Shown here one piece after another: positions 1 to 13,100 of a stretch of 64,000 nucleotides of DNA (within the stretch, counting starts at the first letter, position 1; each line of letters opens with the position of its first letter). The position numbers and the translations under genes are program-made. The notes beneath the pieces are model-generated. The model saw only the letters and a program-made list of their open reading frames with translations, made no database searches and was not told the DNA's origin. This DNA is from Furcasterigmium furcatum. Its lineage: Eukaryota; Ascomycota; Sordariomycetes; Glomerellales; Plectosphaerellaceae. The DNA lies in NCBI GenBank assembly GCA_001599815.1, contig BCIA01000004.1, forward strand, positions 5,110,082 to 5,174,081, read 5' to 3'.

Positions 1-1165
1 ATTCGACGTCGCATCGCGTGGTCGCGCTCGTCGGCATGGGCTCCGTGTCCAGGCCCTGGAGTTGGATCCTTCCCAGGTCTTGCTGCGAGTGCACAGCAAA
101 GATGAGCTGGACCAGCGGGTTTCGCGAGATGTCGCGTGATGTCCCCGGCAAGAGTGCCGACACGATGCTTTCGAACGGGACGTCCTGGTTCTCTTGTGCG
201 GCGGATGTGACCGACCTTGCCTGGCGCAGCAGGCCCTCGAAGGTCTCGTCTTCGGTGACGATGAGCCGCATGCACTGGGTGTTGACGAAGAAGCCGATCA
301 TGCTGTCGAGCTCTGCCCGGTTTCTGTTGGCGATAGGTGTGCCGATGGTCCCGTCCTCTGCACCGGTGAGCCTGTAGTGGGTTGCGCGGAAGGCCGTCAA
401 CAGAACCACGAACGCCGTTGTCTGGTGAGCCCTGGCGAAGGCTTGTAGATTGTCGTACGCCGCACCCTCGATGACAAAGTCAGTAATACCAGCCCGGCCA
501 GATGGGATTGGAGGCCGCGGGAGGTCGCATAGCAGCTCAGCAGGCGTGCTATCGGCCAGCTGGCGTGTCCAGTAGTCGAGCTGTCGTTGATGCTCTGCGA
601 TCTGGTCGTCACTCCTCTGCCAGAGTGCAAAGTCCCGGTACTGAACAGGGAGCGGGCTGATCTTGGCCAGGGGGTCAGATCCGGACAGCGCCGCTGAGTA
701 GAATCTTCCGAGTTCTCGGCATAGGACGTCGAGTGACCAGCCGTCCGACACGATATGGTGCATCACGATGGAGAGGATGTGGTCGTCGGCAGACGTCCTA
801 AGGAGTGCCACCCTCCAGCCGGGCTCCGTCGTGAGATCAAAGGGCGTATTCTGCTCGCGGCCAAGCTCAGGTAGTGCCGAGCCATCGCCCTCCTCCGACT
901 TGCTGCTGGATACGTCGATGACCCGGAGCTCCCTGGGCTGGAACGGATGCACGATCTGGACGTTGGAGCCATTTCGGGTTTCGAATGTTGTTCTGAGCGT
1001 CTCGTGCCGCCGTTCTAGGGCCTGGAGTGCAGATGTGAGCGCAGGCACTTCCAGCCGGCCTCGCAGGCGTATGGCAATCGGCATGATGTACCACGGAGAG
1101 CCGGGATTGAGCTGCTCAAGGAACCATAGACGCCCTTGGGCGAATGACTGCTCTGCCGGACCGGC
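1..1165 (-). other. NRPS sixth condensation domain, cut by the window edge
   Basis: After T5 a linker leads to the QGRLWFLEQLN start of a condensation domain. It has MHHIVSDG (His6255), an N-terminal half, and a C-terminal half ending inside the conserved TTRxDVE segment at the left edge. It is either the condensation domain of a sixth module or a terminal cyclising condensation domain. Its first half alone cannot tell these apart. The rest of the gene lies to the left. Confidence 0.85.
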
Positions 1166-4100
1166 ATACGTCGTCGAAGACATGGGGTTGTGGACGGTCG
1201 AGCCCTGGCGGACGACAGCGCCCAGGTCTGCAATCACCGGCTGGTCGAAGATATCTCTGACAGACACGCGCGTGTCAAGTCGGCGGCTGAGACGAGCCGC
1301 GAGCTTGGTGGCACTGAGGGAGTGACCGCCGAGATCGAAGAAGTTGTCTGTGATGCCGACCTCTGTTCCCAGGACCTTGGCGAACTCTTCGCACAACACC
1401 TCTTCAACGGCGTTCCGCGGATCGACGCGCTCGCCGGCGGCGGTCATGCCGGTCCTGGTCGCCGCCATCTGCGCCTGGCTTACGAGCTCACGGCGGTCCA
1501 CCTTACCGTTGGCGTTGATGGGTAGCTGGTCGAGCACCATGATGCGCGCCGGGATCATGTAGGACGGGAGTGATGTCTGCAGCCACGCCCGGACCTGCGC
1601 CTCGAGCCTCCGGTCCTCGAGCCGCTGCCGTGGACGGTTGGCTTGTGGCCCGTCTCGCGTGTCCGCCAGGAACCGGAACTTGACGCGGCCGGCTCGCGGC
1701 TCGGCGGCCGGGAGGCGGCGGTGGAAGACGGCATCCAGCGCGCCGTGCTGGGATCGCTGCCTTGCCCAGCTGATCTCGACTTGAAAGCCGTGAGTCTGTC
1801 CCAGCTGGTCCAGGTCGAAGGCGGAGACGGCCTCTTGCGCCTCGGCGTCGCGGCAAACGGCTGAAATCCATGCCGTTCTCTCAGAGTCGGCGGCCTGCGC
1901 CCCATCGTCCGCGCAAGCCAGCGCGTCTGCCAGGTGCCGCTCCATGCTGGTCATGGCATACGGAATGTTACTGATGCAGATGTCTGCTGCGTCAGAGTGG
2001 CCGCGTGCCATCAGGAGGTCCACGAGTCCCTGGCGGCCCATGCCGGAGGCTTGGAAATCGACCCAGGGTCCTGCGTCAACGATGTTGCTGGGTCGTTCTT
2101 GTCCTTGCGTTGCCTCTCCTCTCAGGTGCAGAACGGCCGCGTACCGGAACGCGCTGAGCTCGTTGGCCGCCCTCATGCGTTTTGGCATAATCTCCGCGTG
2201 CTCGACCCTGCTTCCCGGTCGGGCTTGAAGACCTGTGAAGAAGGCCGGGTCAAGGAGCAGCTCCTCCTCGCCCAGATCAGCGTCCAGAACCTGGTCTCGC
2301 AGGTGCTCCTTGGTTGCCACGTATCCGGCCTGACGCAGCGCCCGGCCTGCGTAAAAGTGTTTGCTGAGCGGGTATGATCTCACATCACCCAAGAAGATGC
2401 GTTGGACGGTAGGGATATTCATCAGGCTGTCGAGAACCTCGAGCAGATAGTCCACCGTGGGGAAATATTGTAGGACCGAGTTGATGACGACGAGGGTAGT
2501 AGGCTGGAGGTCGTGTAAGAGCCCGATACATGTCGCTGAACCTACGTGAACTGTCGCCTTGTCTGCTAGAGACGGCGTACGTGCGATTGCCTTGTTCACG
2601 AAGGCGGCTGCCGAGCTGGACGGCTCGAGGCCAACATAGCTCTTCAAGCCGTCGCCGAGGTTAAAGAGAACCATGCCCGTGCCCGTGCCAATCTCGAGGA
2701 CATGTCCGGCAGGCTGGCCGTCGAGGAGTGTCGCCATAGTGTCATCGAGCCACTGCTGCATCTCTGCCTCTTCCATGGGCGCCCCGTCGTACATGGACGT
2801 CCATCCCACGAAATCGCGACCCAGGGTCGACGTCTCGGAGATGCTCTGGAGGTCTGCGTAGGTGGCCGACTCGAAGTGGTTGGCCCAGTCTCCCACCTGG
2901 CCATCCGCCTCGTCCATGCGGGCGGTCTGGTTCCGGTCCGGCACGACGAAGCCAACCAGTTCTGTTTCCTGGTCTTCTTCTTCTTCTTCTTCTTGTGTGG
3001 CACTGGTGATGCCAATGGCGACCGCCTCGCGAACGGCATGGCAGGCCAGCATAACGCGTTCCACCTCGACGGGCTCCACGCGGTGACCCCTGATCTTGAC
3101 TTGTTGGTCTATTCGTCCAAAGAACTCGATCTCGCCGTCCACAGCTCGGCGGCGTACGTAGTCACCAGTGCGGTATCCCCGGACGACTCGGTCGTCGATG
3201 GACAGCCGCACGAAGCGGTCCCGATCTTGATCGGGGTCGAGGTATCCCCGGGCCAGGCCATCGCCCACGACGACGAGCTCGCCCATGNCCCCCATGGGGA
3301 CGAGCCTCTGACGTTCGTCCATGACATAGGCTCCTGAGTTGTCAACTGATCTCCCCAGAGGCACGCCGTTCACATATGCGGCCTCGTCCTCGGTGACGTG
3401 GAAGATGGTGCTCAGAATCGTGTTCTCCGTGGGACCGTAGGCGTTGTACACGCGGCCTCGGACTGTTGCCCGGGCCTCGGCCGCGTCCCGCGGGCTGAGG
3501 CGATCGCCGGCCGCCATCAGCACGTCGATTCCGCGCAGCGCGTCGGGTGAGTTTGCGAGGAACTGCCTGAGCAGGGCCGGAAGAATCATGGTGACGTTGA
3601 TCCGCTCGCGCGTGAACAAGCTCCCGAGAGCTCCGCTGTCGAGAGCGGTCAGGTGGTCAACGCAGACCAAGCAGCCGCCGTGGAGGAGTGCCGTGTAGAT
3701 CTCCCATGTCGAGGCGTCAAAGGCGATGTTCGACAAGTGAGCCACACGGGGGGCTCGAGGCAGCGGGACGGCGTGGTTACCCCTGACCAGTCGCATGACG
3801 CCGCGATGCTCGACCATGACCCCCTTTGGCTGGCCCGTCGATCCCGAGGTGAAGATCACGTAGGCCAGGCTCGTCGCTGAGGGCGCGACAGGAGTGATGA
3901 TATCGCTGTCGGTGTGCTCCAGCGCATCGAGAATCGGTACCAGTTCTGCATCCTGCCCTATCGTCGGAGGGGCCACGCCGGCCTCGCCGCTGAACAGGAT
4001 CAGCCTGCGCCCTGGCGGCAAGCTGGACAGAATGATCTCGATGCGGGCGACGGGGGCCTTGACATCGAGAGGCAGATAGGCCAGACCGGCCTTCAGAATT

Positions 4101-7100
4101 CCGAGGAAAGCCACGATCGTCTGGCACGACCGCGGTGCCAGGACGCCAACGAGGGTGTCGGCCGGGAGACGGCGTCGGCCCAGCCACGAGGCGAGCTTTT
4201 CGGACTGACGATCGAGCTCCGAGTAGGTCATTGTCAGCCTTCCGCCGGACGAATCATCGGATACCACGGCGGTTGCTTCCGGAGACGCAGCGGCCTGCTC
4301 GCGGAAGACATCTACGAGACTGGACTCGCGTGGATAGGGGGCCGTCCGGATGTCGTACTGGCCGAGAGACCGCAGCCGCTCCCGCTCCACCGTCAGCGGC
4401 AGCACTGCCACCGGCGTTCGAGGCTGCGCCAGGCCCGTCCTGAGTACGTCTTGGAACACGTCGACGACATTTCGAATCGTCTCGGGGCAGAACAGGTCCG
4501 TGGCATACAGCACCCGGCCACCGAGCTTCCCGTCTTGTTGGAAGAGGTGGAACTCGACGTCGAAGCGGGTCGTAGCCATGGCCTCCATGGCCTCGCTGGT
4601 AAGGCCGTCGAGCTCGATCTTGCCGAGGTTCTGCTGGGCGTGGACGGCAAACATCAGCTGCACCAGCGGGATGCGAGAGGCCTGTCTCGGTCCGGGCTGG
4701 ACTGCCGATACAATGCGCTCAAAGGGAACATCTTGGTTCTGGAAGGCTTCTATGCTTGTTGTCTGGGTCTGCTTGATCACGTCGTCGAACGAGTCGCTAC
4801 CCGTGACGTGTATCCTGATGCATTGCGTGTTGACGAAGAAGCCGATCATATCTTCGAACTCCAGTCGGTTCCGGTTTGCTATCGGGATTCCGATGGTGGC
4901 ATCCTCGGCGCCGCTCAGACGGAAGTGAGCCATCCGGAAGGCCGCAAGCAGCACGGCAAAGAACGTCGTTTGGCGGGCGCGACAGAAGGCCTGCAGGTCG
5001 GTGTATACTGCGCCCTCGATCGTCAGGGTTATGGACTCTGCGTGGCCTGAAGGCGATAAGGGCCTTGGCTTATCGCAGAGAAGCTCGGCCGGGGCACTCC
5101 CCTTCAGCTGCTTCGTCCAGTAGGTGAGCTGGCGTTGTTGCTCCGTGGTCTGGTCCTCCTGCTGCTGCCAGGCGGCAAAGTCGCGATATTGGATGGGAAG
5201 CGGGATCACCTTGGACAGGGGGTCCTCGCCCCGTGACGCCGCCGAGTAGAACGCGCCGAGGTCCCTGGTCAAGACGTCAAGGGACCAGCCGTCGGAGATG
5301 ATGTGGTGCATGACGACCGAGAGAACATGATCCTCCTCGGCCACTCTGATGAGCAGTACCCTCCAGCCGGGTTCCGATGCGATATCGAACGGTGTAGACT
5401 GCTCGCGGTGTAGCAGAGCCTGGAGGTCGTTGCTGCTGTTATGGTCGGCGGCGTCGGCAATTCTCAAGTCGCCCGCGATGCTGTCGTGTACGATCTGGAC
5501 ACCTACACCATCTTGCTCGTCAAAGGTGGTCCTCAAGGACTCGTGGCGGTCTTCCAGCGCATGTATCGCCCTGGCAAGCGCGGCGACCTGCAGCGGTCCT
5601 CGTAGCCGGACGGTGACGGGCATGATATACTGCGAGGTGCCGCCTCCGCTGAGCTGATCAAGGAACCAGAGCCGGCCCTGGGCAAAGGACTGCCTGACCG
5701 GGCCGCGATATGTCGTCGAGGGTATGAGATCCTGGGGCGCCGTGTCTGGCCGCAAGCTGGCGGCAAGCTCCGCGACCACCGGCCGGTCGAAGATATCGCG
5801 GACGGTCACTCGACTGTTCAGTCGCTTGCTCAGTCGAGAGGCCAGCCGCGTCGCCATCAGAGAGTGTCCGCCCAGGTCGAAGAAGTTGTCCGTGATGCCC
5901 ACGCGGCCGCCTGCCTTGGTGCCGGTGACGGCGAGGAACTCCTTGCAGATCAGGAGCTCGACCTTGTTTCGCGGCGGCACATACTCGCTGGAATGGCCTG
6001 TTCTCGGAGCGTCCTGGGCTTCTCGAGCCAGCTCCTTCCGGTCCGCCTTGCCGCTGGGGTTCAGCGGCATCTGGTCTAGCAATACCAACTGCGCCGGGAG
6101 CATGTAGGACGGCAGGACGCCACGGAGGTCCTGCCATATCCGCGTCTCGAGGTCGTTCCCGGCGGCGTCGATGTTGATATCTCGGGAACCCTGCGCCGCC
6201 GCCGCCGCCGCCACGATGAACCCGACCATTTCCGGGTCTTGGCCGTCGTCGGTCCGCACGGCGACGACTGCATCGGACACGGCCTCGTGGCTGAGCAGGG
6301 CCCGTTCGACCTCGGCCGGCTCGATTCGATGGCCCCGGATCTTGATCTGCTGGTCCATGCGGCCGAAGAACTCGACCTCGCCGTCACTGGGCCGGTGCCG
6401 GGCGCGATCGCCCGTCCGGTACGCCCGCACGGGCTCGGGCCGGCCCTCGATGTGGACCTCGACGAACCGGTCAACGTCGAGCGCCGGGTCCGAATACCCT
6501 CTGGCGAGTCCGTCGCCCGTGACGACAAGCTCCCCGATGATGCCCGGAGGAACAAGCCTCTGCCGGGCGTCCATCACGTGTGCCCCCGAGCTGCCGATGG
6601 CCCGCCCGATAGGAACTCCGTTGGTGAGGCGGTCAGCCGCGTCGATCTTGTAGGTCGTGCTCGTCACCGTGTTCTCCGTCGGGCCATATGCGTTGTACAC
6701 AGCGCCAGATGCCTTGACAAGCGATCTCGCCTCGAGTGCGTCGGCAACATCGAACCTGTCGCCCTGCACCAGAAGGACCGTCAGCTCCCTCAGCACCCCG
6801 GGGGCTTTTCGCAAGCACTGCTTTAGCAGTGCCGGCGTCAGCATGCTGCCTTGGATTCCTTCTCGAGCGAAGACAGCCTCGAGAGCCATCCCGTCGAGGA
6901 CGGTACTATAGTCGATACAGACAATCGTGCCGCCGTTCATCAGCGGCGTATAGATCTCCCATACCGAGTTGTCGAAGGCGATGCTCGTGAGATGTGCCAC
7001 ACGCGGCGCCGCTGGCAGCTCGGGCGCCATGGCGCCATGCCTGACGGTACGCAGGATGTTGCGATGCTCGACCATGACGCCTTTTGGCTTGCCCGTGGAG

Positions 7101-10100
7101 CCAGACGTGAAGGTCACATAGGCAAGGTTGGCCGGAGAAGGCGGCGTGGTCTCCCCGGAGGGCTCGGTGCTCGAGGCCTCCATGCGCAGAACCTCATCAA
7201 TCTCCACCAGCTCTACGTCGGACAGTCGGGATGGGAGACCCGGCGATATCCCGGGCCCTGTGAGGACCAGTCTATGCCCCGGGACCTCGGAGAGGATCGA
7301 CTCGGTGCGGCCCAGGGGAACATTGACCTCGAGCGGAACATATGCCAGGCCCGCCTTGAGAGTTCCGAGAAAGGCGACGATGGTTCTGCATGATCGGGGC
7401 GACCACACGCCGACGAGCGTCTCGACGGGCGAGCGCCGCCGTCGCAGCCAAGACGCGATCTTGTCGGATTCTTGGTCCAGCTCGGCGTAGGTGAGCTGCG
7501 TGGACGAGTCGACCACCGCGATGGCATCTCCGGCTCGGGCTGCTTCCTCGCGAAAGACGTCCACAACGGTCGCACCTCGCGGGTTTGTGGTCGGCATCAC
7601 CGTGTCCATAAGGCCCATGCGACGGAGTTCTCCCAGCCCGCTGGGGAGGCGGAGCGTGGAGATGGGGGTCTTCGGATCCTTGATGCCCTCCTTGAGTATG
7701 TCCTGGAAGCTGTTGCAGACGGATCTCATGGTTTCGTCTTGGAATAGATCGGTCGAGAAGACGGCGGTGCCGTTCAACCGGCCCGAACCCTGGAATAAGT
7801 GCATCTCCATGTCGAATCTCGTCGACGCAGGGCCGGACACCGACTCCACGGCGAGGCCTTCCAACCTCACCTTGTCCAGGCCCTCCTGGGGATGGAAGGT
7901 AAACATGAGCTGCGCCAGTGGGTTGCGCGACGTGTCACGCGAGCCGGGACGGAGCGACGACACGATGCGCTCAAAGGGGACGTCCTGGTTCTGCTGAGCA
8001 GCGGCCATGACCGTCTGTGCCTGACGCACCACGCCGTCGAACGTGTCGCCGCCCGGCTCGGCCATGGTGATTCTTATGCATTGCATGTTGACAAAGAACC
8101 CCACGATGTTCTCGAGTTCGGGCTGCGCTCGGTTCGCGATGGGTGTGGACAGGATGCCATCCTCCGCCCCTGTGAGCCGGTAATGTGCAGCGCGGAAAGC
8201 CGCGAGGAGCACGACAAAGGTGGTCACCCGGCGAGCCCTGGCAAACTCGAGAAGGCTCTGGTAGTCTGACCCGTCAATAGAAAAGGATACAACGGCCGCT
8301 TCTCCGGACAAGACGGCTGGGCGTGGGAGGTCGTAGAGGAGTTCGGCGGCCTGGCTGTCTGCGAGGTGTTCGATCCAGTACCGGAGCTGTCGGTCCTGCT
8401 CGGCCATCTGCTCATCCTGTCTCTGCCACAGGGCAAAGTCGCGGTACTGGATCTCCAGCGGCCTCACCGCATTCAGGGTCAGGGGATCTTTTCCGAGTAG
8501 GGAGGCTGCGTAGAAAGCCTCGAGCTCCCGATACAGCACGTCGATCGACCAGCCGTCGGTCAGGATGTGGTGCATAACGATAGACAGGATATGATCCTCC
8601 TTTCCCAGTCGAAGCAGGGCCACTCGCCAGCCCGGCTCGCACGTGAGTTCAAAAGGCGTCGTCTGCTCCCGTCGCAGAGTCTCGAGGTAGTGGCCGTCGT
8701 CTGCTTCGATGACGCGGAGCTCGGACGGCTGAAATGGCTGGACGACTTGGATCCCAACGCCATCGCGGTCTTCGTACGTGGTTCTCAGCGTCTCGTGGCG
8801 CTGCACCAGGGCGTTCAGGGCAGTGGCCAACTCGTTAACCGCAAGTCTCCCGCGGAGTCGCGACGCGACCGGAATGATGTACAACGAGGAGCCAGGGTTG
8901 AGCTGCTCAAGGAACCACAGCCGGCCCTGGGCGAACGACTGCACGGCGGGGCCGTATTCGTTCTTGGTTGAAGTCAGCGCACGGCGCGTTCCGGGGCGGT
9001 GGCCCTCGATGCTGGCGGTGAGGTCGGCGAGCACCGGGTTCTCGAAGATGTTCCTCACGGGCACCTCGCTATCCAGCCGTCGGCTGAGACGAGCGGCCAG
9101 CCTCATGGCCAGGAGGGAGTGGCCGCCGAGATGGAAGAAGTTGTCCGTCATGCCGACATCAGCGTCGCCGCCGAGAAGCTCCGTGAGTTCCTCGAGGAGT
9201 ACGGCTTCTGTGCTGGTACGAGGGGCCACGCGCACGCTCTCGCCTCGGCTCGCTGCGGCCGCCGCAGTCTTGGCTGTATGTCGTAGCCTCTCGCGATCAA
9301 CCTTTCCATTGCCGTTGATAGGCATCTGGTCGAGGACCAAGATGCGGACCGGGATCATGTAGGACGGGAGAAGCGTGCTCAGCCGGGAGCGAATATCTTG
9401 CTCCGTTGCCTGCCGGCCTTTGCGGACTGTGACGAAGCCAACCAGGTCAGGACCGCCATCATCATCGCCCTCGCCCTCGGCACCTTGCCGAGCCCGGAGG
9501 ACAACGGCGACATCTCGCACCGCATCGTGGCAGCCCAGGATGCCGCGCTCCACCTCGGCGAGCTCGACACGATGGCCCCGGATCTTGACCTGCTGGTCGA
9601 TGCGGCCGAAGAACTCGATCTCGCCATCGCTGGGTCGGTATCTGACGCGGTCGCCCGTCCTGTACGCCCTTGTAACCTGACCCTCCACGCATACCTCGAC
9701 AAAACGGTCACGATCCAGCGCCGGGTTGGTGTATCCTCGGGCTACCCCGTCGCCCGTGACGACGAGCTCGCCCAGGACACCGGGAGGCACGACGCGTTGA
9801 TGTACGTCCAGGACGTACGCACCCATGTCGCTCACGGCTCGGCCGATCGGGACGCCGTTGACGAATGTATCCGATTCCCGGACCTCATACGAAGTGCACA
9901 CGTGGGTTTCGGTAGGCCCGTACGCGTTATACACTCCCCTCCGAACCAGTGCCCGGGCGTCGACCGCATCGCGGCCGTCCAGTCGATCGCCGGAGGTCAG
10001 GAGCACCTCGAGCTGTGAGATGGCCGCCGGGCTTGTTGCGAGGCACTCCTTGAGCAGTGCCGGCGGGAAGATCGCTATGCGCACCCGTTCCCGTTCAAAG

Positions 10101-13100
10101 AGGGCGGCCAGGGCGCGCCCGTCTAGCAGCGTCATGTGGTCCACGGTAACGAGTGTTCCCCCGTTGAGCAGTGCGGCGCAGATTTCCCACACTGAGCCGT
10201 CAAACGAGACGTTCGATAGGAAAGCCATGCGGCCCGTGTGGGACATCATCTGAGCCGCGAGACTGCTCTGCTTCACAAGACGCAAGAGGGCTCGGTGCTC
10301 GTACATCACGCCCTTCGGCCGGCCGGTCGAGCCGGACGTGAAGATAACGTACGCGAGACTCGTCGGGACGGGGGCCGGCGGCGGGCTAACACTGCCTCCG
10401 TCGTCGTGCTCACCCAAAACGTCTCCGATCCGCACGAGTTCCACGCCTGGCAGCGAGATCTTAGAACCCGCTTCAACGTCGTTGACAAGGACGAGCCGAG
10501 GCCCGGTCACCTCGGTCAAAATAGTGTCAAGTCGCCCGCCAGGCGCGTTCACGTCGAGCGGTAGGTAGGCTAGGCCGGCCTTCAGGATACCAAAGAAGGC
10601 GACCGTCGTCTGGCATGAGCGCGGGGTCAGCACGGCTATCCAGGCCTCGGATGTCAGTCGACGCCGATGGAGCCAGGCGGCAAGCTCGTCTGACTGCTGA
10701 TCGAGCTCCGAATAAGTCAGCCGACAGGATGAGTCGATGACGGCGACCGTGTCCGGGCAGGAGGCTGCTTGGTCACGGAAGACGTCTACCAAGCTTGACT
10801 CCCGGGGGTAGGCGCCGGGCTGCACCGCCAGCAGGCCCATCCTTCGCAGCCTCTCCCGACCCCCGGAAAGCGGTAGCGACTCGATGACCATACCTGGGTT
10901 TGCGAGGCCCTGGTCAAGGACGTCCTTGAAGACTGAGATTAGGCTGGCCACGGTGTCCGGCTCCAGGAGATCTTCCGAGAAGATGACGGTACCCGCCAGC
11001 CGGTCATCCTCCTGGAAGATATGGAACTCCAGATCGAACCGGGTCGAGATGGCTAAGGGCATATCCTCGGTAGCCAGACCCTCTAGGCGGATCCTTCCAA
11101 GGTCCTTCTGTGCGTGGACGGCGAACATCAACTGTGTCAGCGGGTTGCGCGACGCATCTCTCGCCCTCGGGAGCAGAGCCGATACGACACGCTCGAAGGG
11201 AACGTCTTGATTTGCCTGGGCAGCCGCCATCATGGAACGGGCCTGGTGTACCAGCCCCAGAAAGGACTCGTCGTCCGTGACCCGGAGACGTATACACTGC
11301 GTATTCACGAAGAAGCCGATCAAGTCTTGGACCTCTGCATAGCTACGGTTGGCAATAGGCGTGCCGATCGCCGCGTCTCGCGCCCCTGTGAGTCTGTAGT
11401 GCGTCGCACGGAACGTCGCCAGGAGGACTGTAAATATGGTCGTCTGGGCGGCGTTGGCAAGGGCTCGGAGGCCGCTGTATGTACGGCCCTCGATGGTCAG
11501 CGACAAGTTACCAGCTCGGCCGGATAGAACCGCGGGCCGTGGTTTATCGTAGAGGAGCTCGGCGGGCGTGCTGTCGGCGAGGTGCTCGGTCCAGAACTTC
11601 AGCTGCCGGTCCTGGTCAGTCACCTGGTCGGCCTCCTTCTGCCACGCAGAGAAGTCGCGGTACTGGATCGGCAAGGGGGCGACCACGGACAAGGGGTCCT
11701 GACCACGGAGGGCGGCCGCGTAGAACTGACGGAGATCCCTCGACAGGACATCCAGGGACCAGCCATCCGACACGATGTGATGCATGACAATGGACAAGAC
11801 GTGATTGTTGCTGTCGCCGTCGACTCTGAAGAGCGCCACTCTCCAACAGGGCTGCTTTGATGTCAGGTCAAACGGCAGCGTCTGCTCCTGGCGCAGGCGC
11901 TCTGAGACTTCCTGGCTCGTCGCATCAACGACACGGACCTCGGAAGGCTGGAATGGCGAGACAATCTGGACGCCGACGCCGTCTCGGTCGTCAAAGGTCG
12001 TCCGCAGGGTCTCGTGGCGCTGCTCAAGCGAGCGCAGCGCCGAAGTTAGTGCCGTGACGACCAGGCGCCCGCGAAGACGCACTGCCAGCGGCATGTTATA
12101 CCACGAAGACTTGCCGCGGTGGAGCTTCTCCAGGAACCAGAGACGGCCTTGGGCGTAGGACTGCTCAACGGGCCCGCGGTCGCCGAGGGCCCCGGCAGGG
12201 AGAATGGCCCTCCGTTGGGGGGCTGAGCCCTCGTCGATGGTCGCCGCCAGGTCTTCCAGCACCGGGTGGTCGAACACGTCCCTGACAGATATGACTTTGT
12301 CGAGGCAGCGGCTGAGGCGGGCTGCGAGTCTTGTGGCCATGAGGGAATGGCCGCCGAGATCGAAGAAGTTATCGGTGACATGTACCGCGGAGCCCAGGAC
12401 GGCTGCAAACTCGTCGCAAAGGACGGATTCGACGTGAGTGAGCGGTCCGACCCGAGCAGATGCCAGGCTGCTTGGCTTCGGGTCTACACGGGCCCGTGTC
12501 TCCAGCTCTCGACGATCGATCTTGCCGTTGGCGTTGACCGGCATGGCATCCAGGATGATGATGCGTGCCGGGACCATGTACGATGGCAGCACCGCCTGGA
12601 GCCACTGCCGCAGCCGTGACTCGATCTTACGTGACCGTGGACGCCGGAGAGGTTGATTTGCCAGGCCTGCCTGCTGCTGCTCCTCCCGATCGTCGGTGGG
12701 AAAGTCCATCATAACACGGGACGCCATCTCTCCCCGCGGGAACCGGTGATACACGGCATCGAGTCCACCATGCTGAGATCGCTGCCGTGCCCAGCTGATC
12801 TCGGTATGGAAACCACACTCTTTCCCCACGCGAACCAGATCCGACACTGACAGCGATGCGCGCTGGGCGGATGTGCCATGGCTGCCACGCTCTTCGGGGG
12901 ACTCGAACAGGCTCCGCGCTGCGATGCTGTCGCGGTGCGGGATGTTCTGAACGGCGACAGGCAGGGCGTCTGGACCCTCGGGCGCGTTCCGTAGCAGTTC
13001 GAGAAGCGTCTCCCGGTTCATGTCCGAACCATCGAAATCAACCCAGGATGCCGCGTCAACCCGTCGCACCGAGTTGTTCAGGTCATCACCCACGTGGACG

